Shown piece by piece: positions 8,959-16,797 of a DNA stretch of 42,354 nt; position 1 is the stretch's first letter; each line of letters begins with the position of its first letter. Where the stretch lies: positions 1 through 42,354 of the forward strand of contig JROS01000076.1 of NCBI GenBank assembly GCA_000769715.1, written 5' to 3'. The stretch is from Desulfobulbus sp. Tol-SR. GTDB taxonomy: Bacteria > Desulfobacterota > Desulfobulbia > Desulfobulbales > Desulfocapsaceae. Under the pieces are notes generated by a model. That model saw only the letters and a program-made list of their open reading frames with translations. It searched no databases and had not been told where the DNA came from. The translations under genes were made by a program, and so were the position numbers.

Positions 8959-11900
8959 CGCAACGCCCTCCACACCGGATCGACCAGCGTCCGGGCCATG
9001 GCGGCGAACTCCGGGCCGATCAGTTCCTCCACCGTCCTGCCCCGCAGCAGCAGCGAGGATTCGACTTCATATTCCCGCTCCAGAACCTGGGCCATCGCCT
9101 TGCGCGCCCCGGCCAGGGCCGCCTCGTCGCCCTTTTCCAGCTGCTGGACGTAGGCCCATGCCGGTTCGACATGCAAGGGGCTCGGCCGGCGGCTGCCGGC
9201 GATGAAGACCGCGGCGAAGTCGGCCAGATCCGGCCGGCTGGCGGGATCGACGGTGCCCCGGCAAGCCCGGTCACGGAAGATCCCGGCGACGTTCACCTCC
9301 TCCCCCGACACCTGAGCCGCCAGCAGGCCGTGCAGCCAGAGGGCGAGCAGGTCCCGGCCCCGACAGCTGCCGTTGCGGTAGAGGAGGAAGCCCCGTTCAT
9401 GGCGGTGGCCAAGCGCCCCCGCCAGCCGCAGACCGCCCGCCGCAACATCGACCGGCAGTTCCGGGAGCGGTTCGCCCATGCCGGCGGCCCGGATCCGGAC
9501 GATCAGGCTGTCGACCTCCTCGATCTTCTTCTCGAACAGCACGTTGCCGGCCATCCCCAGCGGCCACCGGCCCTGTTCCTGGAGACGGGGCAGCAGGGCG
9601 GCCCCGCGGCCGGCCAGGTGGGCCTCGACCAGCTCGCGGTCGACCTCGTAGGCCAGGAGTCCTTCCGCGGCAAACGGCTCGTCGTCCTCCGGCTGATCGG
9701 CGGCCAGGTCGAGCTCGATACCGAGCCCCGACCGGACAAACCATCGCTGCGGGTGGCGGAAGAAACTGAGGAAGCCGGCCACCGTCACCGTCTCCCCGGT
9801 CCCGGGCGTACCCCCCTCCCACCACGGCTCGGCTGGCCGGGGGGTGGCAAACCGGCGGGCGGCGGCGCAGGCCTCGGCGTCGTAGCTGAACAGGCGGGGG
9901 TCGCTGCCGTCAAAATAGCGGCGGCTGAACGGCTGCAGCGGATGCCGGCACAGCAGCCGATCCGGTGCCAGACCGTATTGGCGGTGCACGACTTCAAGCA
10001 GTTCGGCCACCACCACGGACGGCGGCAACTCCTCGTTGCTCTTCATCGACCGGCCGACATAGCTGAGATAGAAGGTATCACGGGCGGCCAGCAGGGCCTC
10101 GAGGAACTGGTAGCGGTCGTCCTCGCGCCGGCTGCGGTCGCCCAACCGGGTTGCCGCCCCCAGCAGATCGAAGGTGGCGTGGCGGTCGAGGCCGGGGAAC
10201 TGGCCGTCATTGAGGCCGAGCAGACAGATGACGCGGAAGGGGATCGACCGCATCGGCAGCATCGAACAGAAGGTGAGCCGGCCGCGGAGGAAGCCGGAAG
10301 CGGAAAGGGATTCGGCACAGGCGTTTTCCAGCCAGGCGCGGACCACGGCCAGATCCACCTCGCCGGTATGGCCGCTGCCGGCATCGAGTTCCGCCAGCAG
10401 CCGCTGCAGCTCCGGCACTTCCTGGCCGTCATCTTCCGCCAGCAGCCGCGCGGCGTAACCGCCCAGCAGCTCCGCCCAGTGCTGCAGGCTGCGGCCGACG
10501 CTCAGCTCTCGCTCCGCCTCGCCGAGGATCGCCAGGAATTCGCAGAGGCCGCCCAGGGCCCGGGCCGGGGCACCCTCGATGTCGGCGTAGGGCAGGATGC
10601 CGTCGACCATCTCGTCGCCGCCGGTGACATAGCCCATCAGCAGCCGTTCGAGTCCCGCCTGCCAGCTTCCCTGGCCAAAGGCCGGCAACCCGAGCTCCCG
10701 GCGCTGCTCCGCCGACAGTCCCCAGCGGATGCCGGCGGCCACCGCCCAGTGCCGGATCCGCGCCAGATCGCTGCCGCTGAGGTCGAAGCGCGAGGCAATG
10801 ACCTCCTGTTCCAGCAGATCGAGGACCTCGGCCCAGCCGAAGCGGCTGTCGCACAGGTCGAGAAAGTCCATGAAGGCCGCCACCGCCCGGTTGCGACGGC
10901 GCAGGCTGCGATCGGCGATCGAGTGCTGGATGTCGGCGAACACCGCCGGGATCAGGGCCGCATACTGCTGGATGTCCGGGGCCATCACCACGATATGGCG
11001 CAGTTCCAGCCCCGGATCGCGATGCAGCCGGTCGAGGAGGTGATCCCGCAGCACCTCCATCTCCCGCAACCGCGAGTGGCAGGAGACAACGATCAGCGAC
11101 TCATCAACGGCGGACAGCGGCTCCCGCTCTGCGGCATCCACCCGGTTGCGGAGAATATCGGACTGCAGGCGGTGGAGGACGGAAGCGTCACCTGGTCCGA
11201 GCGGATCAGCGAAACTCTGGAACTTCATCGTGAAATCGACCTGGTCCAGCAACATCGCCTGAAAGTCGCTTCCCTGACGGCCGAGGGCGACGAGAAGGGG
11301 ATGGCCGTCGGCCGTCCCGCTCCCGTCATCGTCCGCTGGCACCCGGACGACCCGTCGTGCCCACTCGCGCCGACCGGGCAGGTCGCCCCAGTATTCGCCG
11401 CTGGGAGAGAGGAGATAGAGATGGACATCGGTGCGGCGGGCCAGGGCCCGCAGTACGGCCAGGAACAGCGGCGGCATGCTGTGCAGACCGAAGACCGACA
11501 GCCGACTCGGCAGCGGCGGGACCGGTTGGTCGTCCTCCAGGAGGGCGATCAGCCGCTGCAGCATGCTCCCGCGGTGACACCCCTCGCCGGCCTGGGCTGC
11601 CAACCGACGCCACAGGGCCATCTGCCAGGGTTCGGTCGGATGGCGGGCGATGGCCCTGCCCTGCTCCCAGGCGGCGAGGAGATCGGGGCGCAGGATCTGG
11701 TACTGGTCGAAGACATACGCCAGCTGCCAGGCCAGTTGGAACCGTTTGAGCCCGCCATTTTCGCCGCCGCAGTACGGGAGCAGCGGCGCCAGGTCGGGAT
11801 CGCCGGCATCCCGCAGCAGGGACTCGATCCGCCACACCAGCGGCCGCCGGGCGAAGGCCTGGGCTTCGATCGCCAGCCCGAGTTGCCCGGCAATCTCGTC

Positions 11901-12107
11901 GAAGAGCCCGAGGGGATGCAGGGTGCGGAAATGACACCACACCCCGAAGGCATCGGCCAGCCACTGGGCGATCATCCGCTCCATCCCCTGCCCCTGGACG
12001 AGAAAATACTCCGGCGCGAAGGCGTCACGACGAACATCCTGACGGAGGACCTCGACCAGGTGACGCAGCAGGTTCTCGGTGCGGTTGGAGGTGTGGAGGT
12101 AGAACAT
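8955..12107 (-). CDS. recC: Exodeoxyribonuclease V gamma subunit RecC
   Basis: The 1050-aa product matches RecC, the catalytically inactive, helicase/nuclease-folded subunit that recognises Chi and splits the DNA strands in RecBCD. The N-terminus (FYLHTSNRTENLL...) and segments FLVQGQGMERMIAQWLAD, VFGLHSMPPLFL, MRSIPFRVICLLGLNDGQFP and DRSRREDDRYQFLEALLAA are typical. It is a little shorter than E. coli RecC (about 1120). It is the first rec gene; the small membrane-protein gene at 12219-12521 lies 111 bases upstream on the same strand and could be co-transcribed. A hairpin directly upstream may limit its translation. Confidence 0.95.
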   Translation of the reverse strand: MFYLHTSNRTENLLRHLVEVLRQDVRRDAFAPEYFLVQGQGMERMIAQWLADAFGVWCHFRTLHPLGLFDEIAGQLGLAIEAQAFARRPLVWRIESLLRDAGDPDLAPLLPYCGGENGGLKRFQLAWQLAYVFDQYQILRPDLLAAWEQGRAIARHPTEPWQMALWRRLAAQAGEGCHRGSMLQRLIALLEDDQPVPPLPSRLSVFGLHSMPPLFLAVLRALARRTDVHLYLLSPSGEYWGDLPGRREWARRVVRVPADDDGSGTADGHPLLVALGRQGSDFQAMLLDQVDFTMKFQSFADPLGPGDASVLHRLQSDILRNRVDAAEREPLSAVDESLIVVSCHSRLREMEVLRDHLLDRLHRDPGLELRHIVVMAPDIQQYAALIPAVFADIQHSIADRSLRRRNRAVAAFMDFLDLCDSRFGWAEVLDLLEQEVIASRFDLSGSDLARIRHWAVAAGIRWGLSAEQRRELGLPAFGQGSWQAGLERLLMGYVTGGDEMVDGILPYADIEGAPARALGGLCEFLAILGEAERELSVGRSLQHWAELLGGYAARLLAEDDGQEVPELQRLLAELDAGSGHTGEVDLAVVRAWLENACAESLSASGFLRGRLTFCSMLPMRSIPFRVICLLGLNDGQFPGLDRHATFDLLGAATRLGDRSRREDDRYQFLEALLAARDTFYLSYVGRSMKSNEELPPSVVVAELLEVVHRQYGLAPDRLLCRHPLQPFSRRYFDGSDPRLFSYDAEACAAARRFATPRPAEPWWEGGTPGTGETVTVAGFLSFFRHPQRWFVRSGLGIELDLAADQPEDDEPFAAEGLLAYEVDRELVEAHLAGRGAALLPRLQEQGRWPLGMAGNVLFEKKIEEVDSLIVRIRAAGMGEPLPELPVDVAAGGLRLAGALGHRHERGFLLYRNGSCRGRDLLALWLHGLLAAQVSGEEVNVAGIFRDRACRGTVDPASRPDLADFAAVFIAGSRRPSPLHVEPAWAYVQQLEKGDEAALAGARKAMAQVLEREYEVESSLLLRGRTVEELIGPEFAAMARTLVDPVWRALR

Positions 12108-12112
12108 ACGAG

Positions 12113-12132
12113 GCCATCCTCGGCCGGATGGC
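12113..12132 (-). promoter_or_regulatory. Hairpin overlapping the recC ribosome-binding region
   Basis: On the minus strand GCCATCC, a 6-base loop GGCCGA and GGATGGC form a perfect 7-bp stem that ends 5 bases before the recC ATG. The only Shine-Dalgarno-like bases (GAGGA) straddle the loop and the 3' arm. The fold could therefore reduce initiation; this role is inferred. Confidence 0.35.
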
Positions 12133-12218
12133 GCTACCGGTCCGGCGTTTCCGCTCGTTCCGATACGGCCCGGTCGTTGAGTTTCCCGGTTTACAGCAAC
12201 CGGCGGGACAGGTATTAT

Positions 12219-12521
12219 CTATTTTCCGGGCACGGTGCCGACGCCGGCGTATTCATAGATGGCGTAAACCAGGCCGGCCAGGATCCCGAGGGCGAAGAAC
12301 AGGCGCAGCCGACGATTCCAGGCCACCTTTTCCCCTCCCGACATGTACTGCAGCAGGGCGATGATGACATAGGTGACGCCGGCGACATAGGGCGCCGTCT
12401 GCAGGATCTGCCAGAGAGTCGCCTTCATGCTGGCAGCGGCATCCGCCCCCATCCGGAAATTGAAGACGAGATAGAGCAAGGCCGACAGGTAAAACGTGAT
12501 TTTTTCTTTGACACTCTGCAT
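12219..12521 (-). CDS. Small inner-membrane protein of unknown function
   Basis: The 100-aa product has three hydrophobic stretches, at about residues 8-21, 43-60 and 74-92, separated by charged turns (SGGEKVAWNRRLR), so it looks like a small three-helix inner-membrane protein. I recognise no family. The start ATG at 12521 directly abuts the start ATG of the opposite-strand gene at 12522, making CATATG with no intergenic base. An internal Met24 (MGADAA) is an alternative start but would lose the first helix. It precedes recC by 111 bases on the same strand, so co-transcription is possible; no functional link to RecBCD is implied. Confidence 0.7.
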   Translation of the reverse strand: MQSVKEKITFYLSALLYLVFNFRMGADAAASMKATLWQILQTAPYVAGVTYVIIALLQYMSGGEKVAWNRRLRLFFALGILAGLVYAIYEYAGVGTVPGK

Positions 12522-13592
12522 ATGAACCTACAAGACACCCTGTATTTTCCGGGCACCGCCATCGCTTCCGGCAGCCAGTACCCGCTGTATCTGCTCTGTC
12601 CCACGCTCCATGTCCTCCAGCCGGTCGAGCCGGAAGAGGGCGCCGACGCTGCGGCCGGATCGGCAGATCTTTTCATTAATCACGGTTTCTGTCAAGTGCA
12701 TACTCCCTGCCCGCTCGGCCCCGACCGGAAGCGTTTTCTCCGTCTCATCGACGATATCAGGGAGCGGAAGGACGATTACGCCGCCCAGCTCAGCTCCCTG
12801 ACGATGGCGGCGATGACCGCCCCCCGACAGCAGGACGAAGACACGCCCCAGGCGATCCTCTCCTCGCTGCTCGGCAGACCCAACAGGAAGTCCGACAAGG
12901 AAAAGGAAGACCCGGAGCAGGACCTGTGGCAGGCGCGGCTGGTCCTCAAGATCGGCGAGATCCTCGACCGGGAGGAGGAGGAAATCGCCCGCGATCTCCT
13001 GGCCCTCGACGAGGACGAGCAATCCCTCTTCCTGCGGCTCCATGGCGAAGATCTCGGCGCGGCCGATGAGGACGACAACCTCCTGGCCGACCTGATCGAC
13101 CTCAAGGCCCGGGTACGGCAGCCGGCGGCCGGGATCATCAGAAACCGCTTCCGCGCCTGGAAACAGCTTCTCGTAAACGGCGATCTCCCCGATTGGCCGA
13201 TCTGGGCCACCCACTGGCCGGATGCCGCGGAGATCATTCTCGATGCCTATGAACGGCGCCGGGGACAGGCCGCGCTACCGGCCGGCGCCCTGTCGCTGCC
13301 GGCAACGGTGGGTCTGACCGGGGACGAGGCCTTTGCCGCCGTGGCCGCCTTCCGCAAGGAGCATGCCGCCCTGACCGGCGAACTGCTGGCAGCCCTTCCC
13401 GCCCCCCTGCCGGCGGCGCTGGTCGAACGCTGGCAGGCGGCCCTGGAACAGCACTTCCCGGCCGATCAATTCGGCCGGACCGCCGTCGCCATCCATCACC
13501 TCGCCGGACTCAATATCTCGACCCTGCTGGGCAAGCCGGGACCGGACGAGGACCAGGGGACATTGCTGCTGGTGATCGCCGACCTGGCCTGA
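12522..13592 (+). CDS. Conserved-looking hypothetical protein
   Basis: The 356-aa product begins MNLQDTLYFPGTAIASGSQY, a natural-looking start, although the frame stays open far upstream across recC on the other strand. It is soluble, acidic and mostly helical, with a charged middle (GRPNRKSDKEKEDPEQDLWQ, DREEEEIARDLLALDEDEQS) and an Ala/Leu-rich C-terminus; no catalytic motif or known domain is visible. Codon use matches the neighbours. The Nudix and TANGO2 genes follow on the same strand after 52 bases, so it may head a three-gene unit. No ribosome site is evident before the ATG, which abuts the divergent start at 12521. Function unknown. Confidence 0.75.
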   Translation: MNLQDTLYFPGTAIASGSQYPLYLLCPTLHVLQPVEPEEGADAAAGSADLFINHGFCQVHTPCPLGPDRKRFLRLIDDIRERKDDYAAQLSSLTMAAMTAPRQQDEDTPQAILSSLLGRPNRKSDKEKEDPEQDLWQARLVLKIGEILDREEEEIARDLLALDEDEQSLFLRLHGEDLGAADEDDNLLADLIDLKARVRQPAAGIIRNRFRAWKQLLVNGDLPDWPIWATHWPDAAEIILDAYERRRGQAALPAGALSLPATVGLTGDEAFAAVAAFRKEHAALTGELLAALPAPLPAALVERWQAALEQHFPADQFGRTAVAIHHLAGLNISTLLGKPGPDEDQGTLLLVIADLA

Positions 13593-13644
13593 CCGGCGGC
13601 AATAAACAGCCTGCCGCCGTAATCGGAACCATGACAGGATACTG

Positions 13645-14304
13645 ATGAACAGAGCCGAGTTCGAACGATTCTCCCATAGTCTCCCCGAAACCCCGGGCAT
13701 TTACGGACGCGACAATTTCTTCAACTCGGCGATCCTTGTCCCGGTGCTGTTCATCGACGACGACTGCCACCTGCTGTTCCAGAAACGGGCCTCGACCATT
13801 CGCCAGGGCAGCGAGATCTGTTTCCCCGGCGGCCACTTCGATCCCGAACTCGACCGCAGTTTCGCCGACACCGCCCTGCGGGAGACGGAAGAGGAACTGG
13901 GCCTGCCCCGCGACCGGGTCAGGCTGACCGGCCGGCTTGACACGGTCGTCACGCCGCGGGCCGTCATCGTCGAGTGCTTCGTCGGCATCCTCGATATCGC
14001 CGACCGCGAGGACCTGCGGCCCGACCCCCGCGAGGTCGAAGAGGTCTTCACCATCCCCCTTGCCTGGTTCGTCGCCACCAAACCCGAGATCTACCACAAC
14101 CGGATCGAGATCCAGCCCTCCTATTTCGATGCCGAAGGAAACGAGCATATCCTGCTGCCGGTCGACAAGCTCGGCCTGCCTTCGCACTACAAGGAACGGC
14201 GGAGCGAGTGGACCCACGAGGTGGCGGTCTATCGCCACCGGCGCTGCACCATCTGGGGGCTGACGGCGGGAATCATCCTCGGCATGATCCGCAAGATGCG
14301 CTGA
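13645..14304 (+). CDS. Nudix hydrolase, CoA-pyrophosphatase-like (NudL type)
   Basis: The 219-aa product contains a Nudix box: FPGG at residues 60-63 and RETEEELGL at 79-87, with the metal-binding glutamates. The preceding LLFQKRASTIRQGSEICFPG resembles the signature of the NudL/CoA-pyrophosphatase subfamily, in which the box is slightly longer than canonical, as here. Members hydrolyse CoA or other nucleoside-diphosphate derivatives; the actual substrate is inferred. The start ATG has a weak GGA upstream. It is followed after 10 bases by the TANGO2-family gene, so the two are probably co-transcribed. Confidence 0.88.
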   Translation: MNRAEFERFSHSLPETPGIYGRDNFFNSAILVPVLFIDDDCHLLFQKRASTIRQGSEICFPGGHFDPELDRSFADTALRETEEELGLPRDRVRLTGRLDTVVTPRAVIVECFVGILDIADREDLRPDPREVEEVFTIPLAWFVATKPEIYHNRIEIQPSYFDAEGNEHILLPVDKLGLPSHYKERRSEWTHEVAVYRHRRCTIWGLTAGIILGMIRKMR

Positions 14305-14314
14305 TACCGCCGCC

Positions 14315-15100
14315 ATGTGCCTGATCCTCTTCGCCTGGCGCTGCCACCCCGGCTACCGTCTGATCCTCGCCGCCAACCGCGACGAATACTTCGAGCGCCC
14401 GACCGCACCGCTGGCCTTCTGGCCGGACCAGCCGGAGATCCTCGCCGGCCGCGATCTCCAGGCCGGCGGCACCTGGTTCGGTCTGACCCGCGACTGCCGC
14501 TTCGCCGCCGTCACCAACTATCGCGATCCGGCCACCTTCACCGCCACCGCCCTGTCCCGCGGCCGGCTGCCGGTCGATTATCTCCGGAGCGGCCTCGCCC
14601 CCCGGCAGTTCTGCACCGCCAGCGAGCAGCAATGGCCGAAATACAACGGCTTCAACCTGCTGGTCGGCGATGGCGACAGCCTGGTCTACGCCTCGAACCG
14701 CTGTCCGGAACAAGCTCTGGAAGTGACACCAGGTATCCATGGGCTGAGCAACCATCTCCTCGACACCCCCTGGCCCAAGGTCACGCGCGGGACGGCGGCC
14801 CTCGGCCGGCTGCTGGACGACCGGGCGGCCATCGAACCCGACGATCTCTTCTCCCTGCTGGAGGATTCCCGGCAGCCGCCGGATGACGACCTGCCGGAGA
14901 CCGGCATCAACCTGGAATGGGAACGGCTGCTGGCGACGATCATGATCAGCGGCCGCGACTACGGCACCCGTTCGTCGCTGGCCTTGATCATGCATGATGA
15001 CGGCTCGGTCAGCTGCACCGAGCGGACCTTCTCCCATTCGCCGGCGGGCCCCCGTGAGAGCGGACGTATGCGGTTTGACCTGGATTGCCGTCGCCGTTAA
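14315..15100 (+). CDS. NRDE / TANGO2 family protein
   Basis: The 261-aa product starts MCLILFAWRCHPGYRLILAA and carries the diagnostic NRDE motif at residues 21-24. GGTWFGLT, FAAVTNYRD and the C-terminal TRSSLALIMHDDGSVSCTER are all standard for the family. Cys2, exposed after Met removal, would be an N-terminal nucleophile-type residue. Homologues (TANGO2 in eukaryotes) have been linked to haem and lipid or CoA handling, but the reaction in bacteria is unsettled. Pairing with a CoA-pyrophosphatase-like gene 10 bases upstream hints at a CoA-related or housecleaning role; this is inference. Length is normal. Confidence 0.92.
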   Translation: MCLILFAWRCHPGYRLILAANRDEYFERPTAPLAFWPDQPEILAGRDLQAGGTWFGLTRDCRFAAVTNYRDPATFTATALSRGRLPVDYLRSGLAPRQFCTASEQQWPKYNGFNLLVGDGDSLVYASNRCPEQALEVTPGIHGLSNHLLDTPWPKVTRGTAALGRLLDDRAAIEPDDLFSLLEDSRQPPDDDLPETGINLEWERLLATIMISGRDYGTRSSLALIMHDDGSVSCTERTFSHSPAGPRESGRMRFDLDCRRR

Positions 15101-15220
15101 GATCAAATCCTCCGAAGAAGGGGTGATGAAATCGATATCAAGGCAGGCGATGTGATGGAGACCGAGACAGGGACCGTTCGGGTTGAAAGTAAGCGACAGG
15201 TGAGGTATCGGCCCCGATCA

Positions 15221-15243
15221 ACCGGTCTCTGCCCAGAGCCGGT
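15221..15243. terminator. Hairpin between convergent TANGO2 and usp genes
   Basis: ACCGG-T-CTCT, loop GCCC, AGAG-CCGGT forms a 9-bp stem with one bulged T in the 225-base gap between two convergent genes. It has no U run on either strand, so intrinsic termination is doubtful. Confidence 0.25.
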
Positions 15244-15325
15244 CTGGATGGCCATGCAGATGGAGGCCGATCGGGGTGACCGGGATCAGCCTCCGGACGA
15301 TGGATGCTGCAGCTTTCCACCAGGC

Positions 15326-15811
15326 CTATTCCGTCTTGCAGCAGGTATAGGGATTGATGGTCAGCACCGGACAGGGGGCGGACCTGACCACCTTGTCGGC
15401 GACGCTGCCGAACATGATCTTCTCCAGGCCCTTGTAGCCATGGGTCCCCATGACGATCAGATCCCCCTTGTTGGTGGCGGCGAATTCGACGATCTGCTCG
15501 GCGACATCGCCCATCGACACCTGATGGGTCACCTCGCTGATCCCGGCCCTGGTGAGCGACTCCTCCAGTTCGGCGCAGAAGGAGGCCATCTTCTCCTCGG
15601 CCCCGGCGATCAGATCCTGCTCGAGGTTCGGCATGCTCATCTGCGGCACGAAAAAGCCGGAATAATCCTCAAAATTCTGGACGACGAAAATCAGATGCAG
15701 CGAGGCCCCGAACTTGCCGGCGAAATAGGCCGCCGACTCTGCGATCAGCTTGGAATTATCCGAAAAATCGATCGGCGTGATCACTTTTTTGACTTCCATT
15801 ACCTTCCCCAT
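15326..15811 (-). CDS. Universal stress protein (UspA family)
   Basis: The 161-aa single-domain protein begins MGKVMEVKKVITPIDFSDNS and ends with the Usp nucleotide-binding signature G122-x2-G125-x9-G135-S136 (GTHGYKGLEKIMFGS), which marks the ATP-binding branch. RSAPCPVLTI closes the fold. The frame could start 21 codons earlier, but the ATG at 15811 has a strong GGAGG 5-6 bases upstream and gives the standard length. Such proteins help cells survive stress or growth arrest; a specific role cannot be read. It is monocistronic and divergent from the MOSC gene. Confidence 0.94.
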   Translation of the reverse strand: MGKVMEVKKVITPIDFSDNSKLIAESAAYFAGKFGASLHLIFVVQNFEDYSGFFVPQMSMPNLEQDLIAGAEEKMASFCAELEESLTRAGISEVTHQVSMGDVAEQIVEFAATNKGDLIVMGTHGYKGLEKIMFGSVADKVVRSAPCPVLTINPYTCCKTE

Positions 15812-15969
15812 TCCCACCTCCGCAGTTGAATTGACAACGGTTCTTAACATCCTGTTCATACTTATTTTTCTCACAACGCCGGCAGGGATTGCAAGGAAAT
15901 AGTATCACCGCGGTGAGAATGTGCCGCCGGCGACCGTCAGGCCCCTGCCCGTCTATCCTCTTTCCGGCT

Positions 15970-15998
15970 TTGCAAAAAACGGCAATTTCGGCTATGCT
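15970..15998 (+). promoter_or_regulatory. Sigma70-type promoter for the MOSC gene
   Basis: TTGCAA and TATGCT are separated by exactly 17 bases. Transcription would begin near 16005, leaving a leader of about 35 bases before the ATG at 16041. This is a good match to consensus in the correct place. Confidence 0.55.
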
Positions 15999-16040
15999 CG
16001 AGACATGACACATTGTGGTATATCAGAGGAGAAGAATTCC

Positions 16041-16787
16041 ATGCATGTCAAGGCTATCTCGATCAGCGACCGGAAAGGAATCCGCAAGAACAACATCGAC
16101 ACGGGGGAACTGCTGGTGGACTTCGGTCTCGCCGGCGACGCCCACGGCGGCGACTGGCACCGCCAGGTCAGCCTGCTGGCCCAGGAAAGCATCGACACGA
16201 TGCGGGCCAAGGGACTCGACGTGGTCGCCGGCAACTTCGCCGAGAACATCACCACCGAGGGAATCGACCTGTCGACCCTCCCCGTCGGCGCCCATCTAAT
16301 GGTCGGAGCAACCGAGCTGGTGGTCTCCCAGCTCGGCAAGATCTGCCACCATCGCTGCGCCATCTACCACCAGGCCGGCGACTGCGTCATGCCGCGGGAA
16401 GGCATCTTCGCCGTGGTCCGCCAGGGCGGGGTCATCCGGGTGGGAGACGAAATTCAGATCATGGAGGGGCGATCGACGACGGGCGCGGTCATCGGCACGG
16501 CGGAGTCACTCAAGGTCTGCGGCGGGGTGATCAGGGAAGCGGTGCTGGCGCGCTGGGCCCCGGCCTTCATCCGCATCGATCCCCTCAATGATGGTGGGGA
16601 CAACCTCGGCCAGCTGCTCGACGACCTCAGCGGCCGCCAGGGCATCGACCGGGTCATCGTCTACGATCCCGAGGGCCGGCAGGCCCTTGGTATCGCCGGC
16701 TATCTGGGCAAGGCCATCCTCGCCGGCCGGCCGCACGGAACCATCATCAGCCACTGCCGGACCACGGCGGAGATTGCCCGCCTGTGA
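16041..16787 (+). CDS. MOSC domain protein with an unidentified C-terminal domain
   Basis: Residues 1 to about 142 form a MOSC domain (molybdenum-cofactor sulfurase C-terminal type), with GDAHGGDWHRQVSLL, GNFAENITTEGIDL and the cysteine-bearing GKICHHRCAIYHQAGDCVM (Cys102, Cys106, Cys115). MOSC domains are thought to carry sulfur to Mo/W cofactors. About 100 further residues (GAVIGTAESLKVCGG onward, including DRVIVYDPEGRQALGIAGYL) form a second domain I do not recognise. The ATG at 16041 is chosen because AGAGGAG lies 7-13 bases upstream and it gives a natural MOSC start; the frame remains open further upstream. It is a stand-alone gene with its own promoter, convergent with the acyl-CoA synthetase remnant. 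Confidence 0.88.
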   Translation: MHVKAISISDRKGIRKNNIDTGELLVDFGLAGDAHGGDWHRQVSLLAQESIDTMRAKGLDVVAGNFAENITTEGIDLSTLPVGAHLMVGATELVVSQLGKICHHRCAIYHQAGDCVMPREGIFAVVRQGGVIRVGDEIQIMEGRSTTGAVIGTAESLKVCGGVIREAVLARWAPAFIRIDPLNDGGDNLGQLLDDLSGRQGIDRVIVYDPEGRQALGIAGYLGKAILAGRPHGTIISHCRTTAEIARL

Positions 16788-16797
16788 CGGCGGGACG

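Noticed and set aside
7447..9153. Long plus-strand open frame antisense to recB
   Set aside because: Low-complexity composition and no domain; recB on the other strand has full motifs.
9171..13592. A 1473-codon plus-strand open frame running antisense to recC and into the gene at 12522
   Set aside because: Only the part from 12522 looks like a real protein. The rest is Gln/Pro/Arg-rich translation of the recC complement, an effect of high GC codon positions.
15875..16040. Possible molybdenum-cofactor riboswitch before the MOSC gene
   Set aside because: The leader after the promoter is only about 35 bases, too short for a riboswitch.
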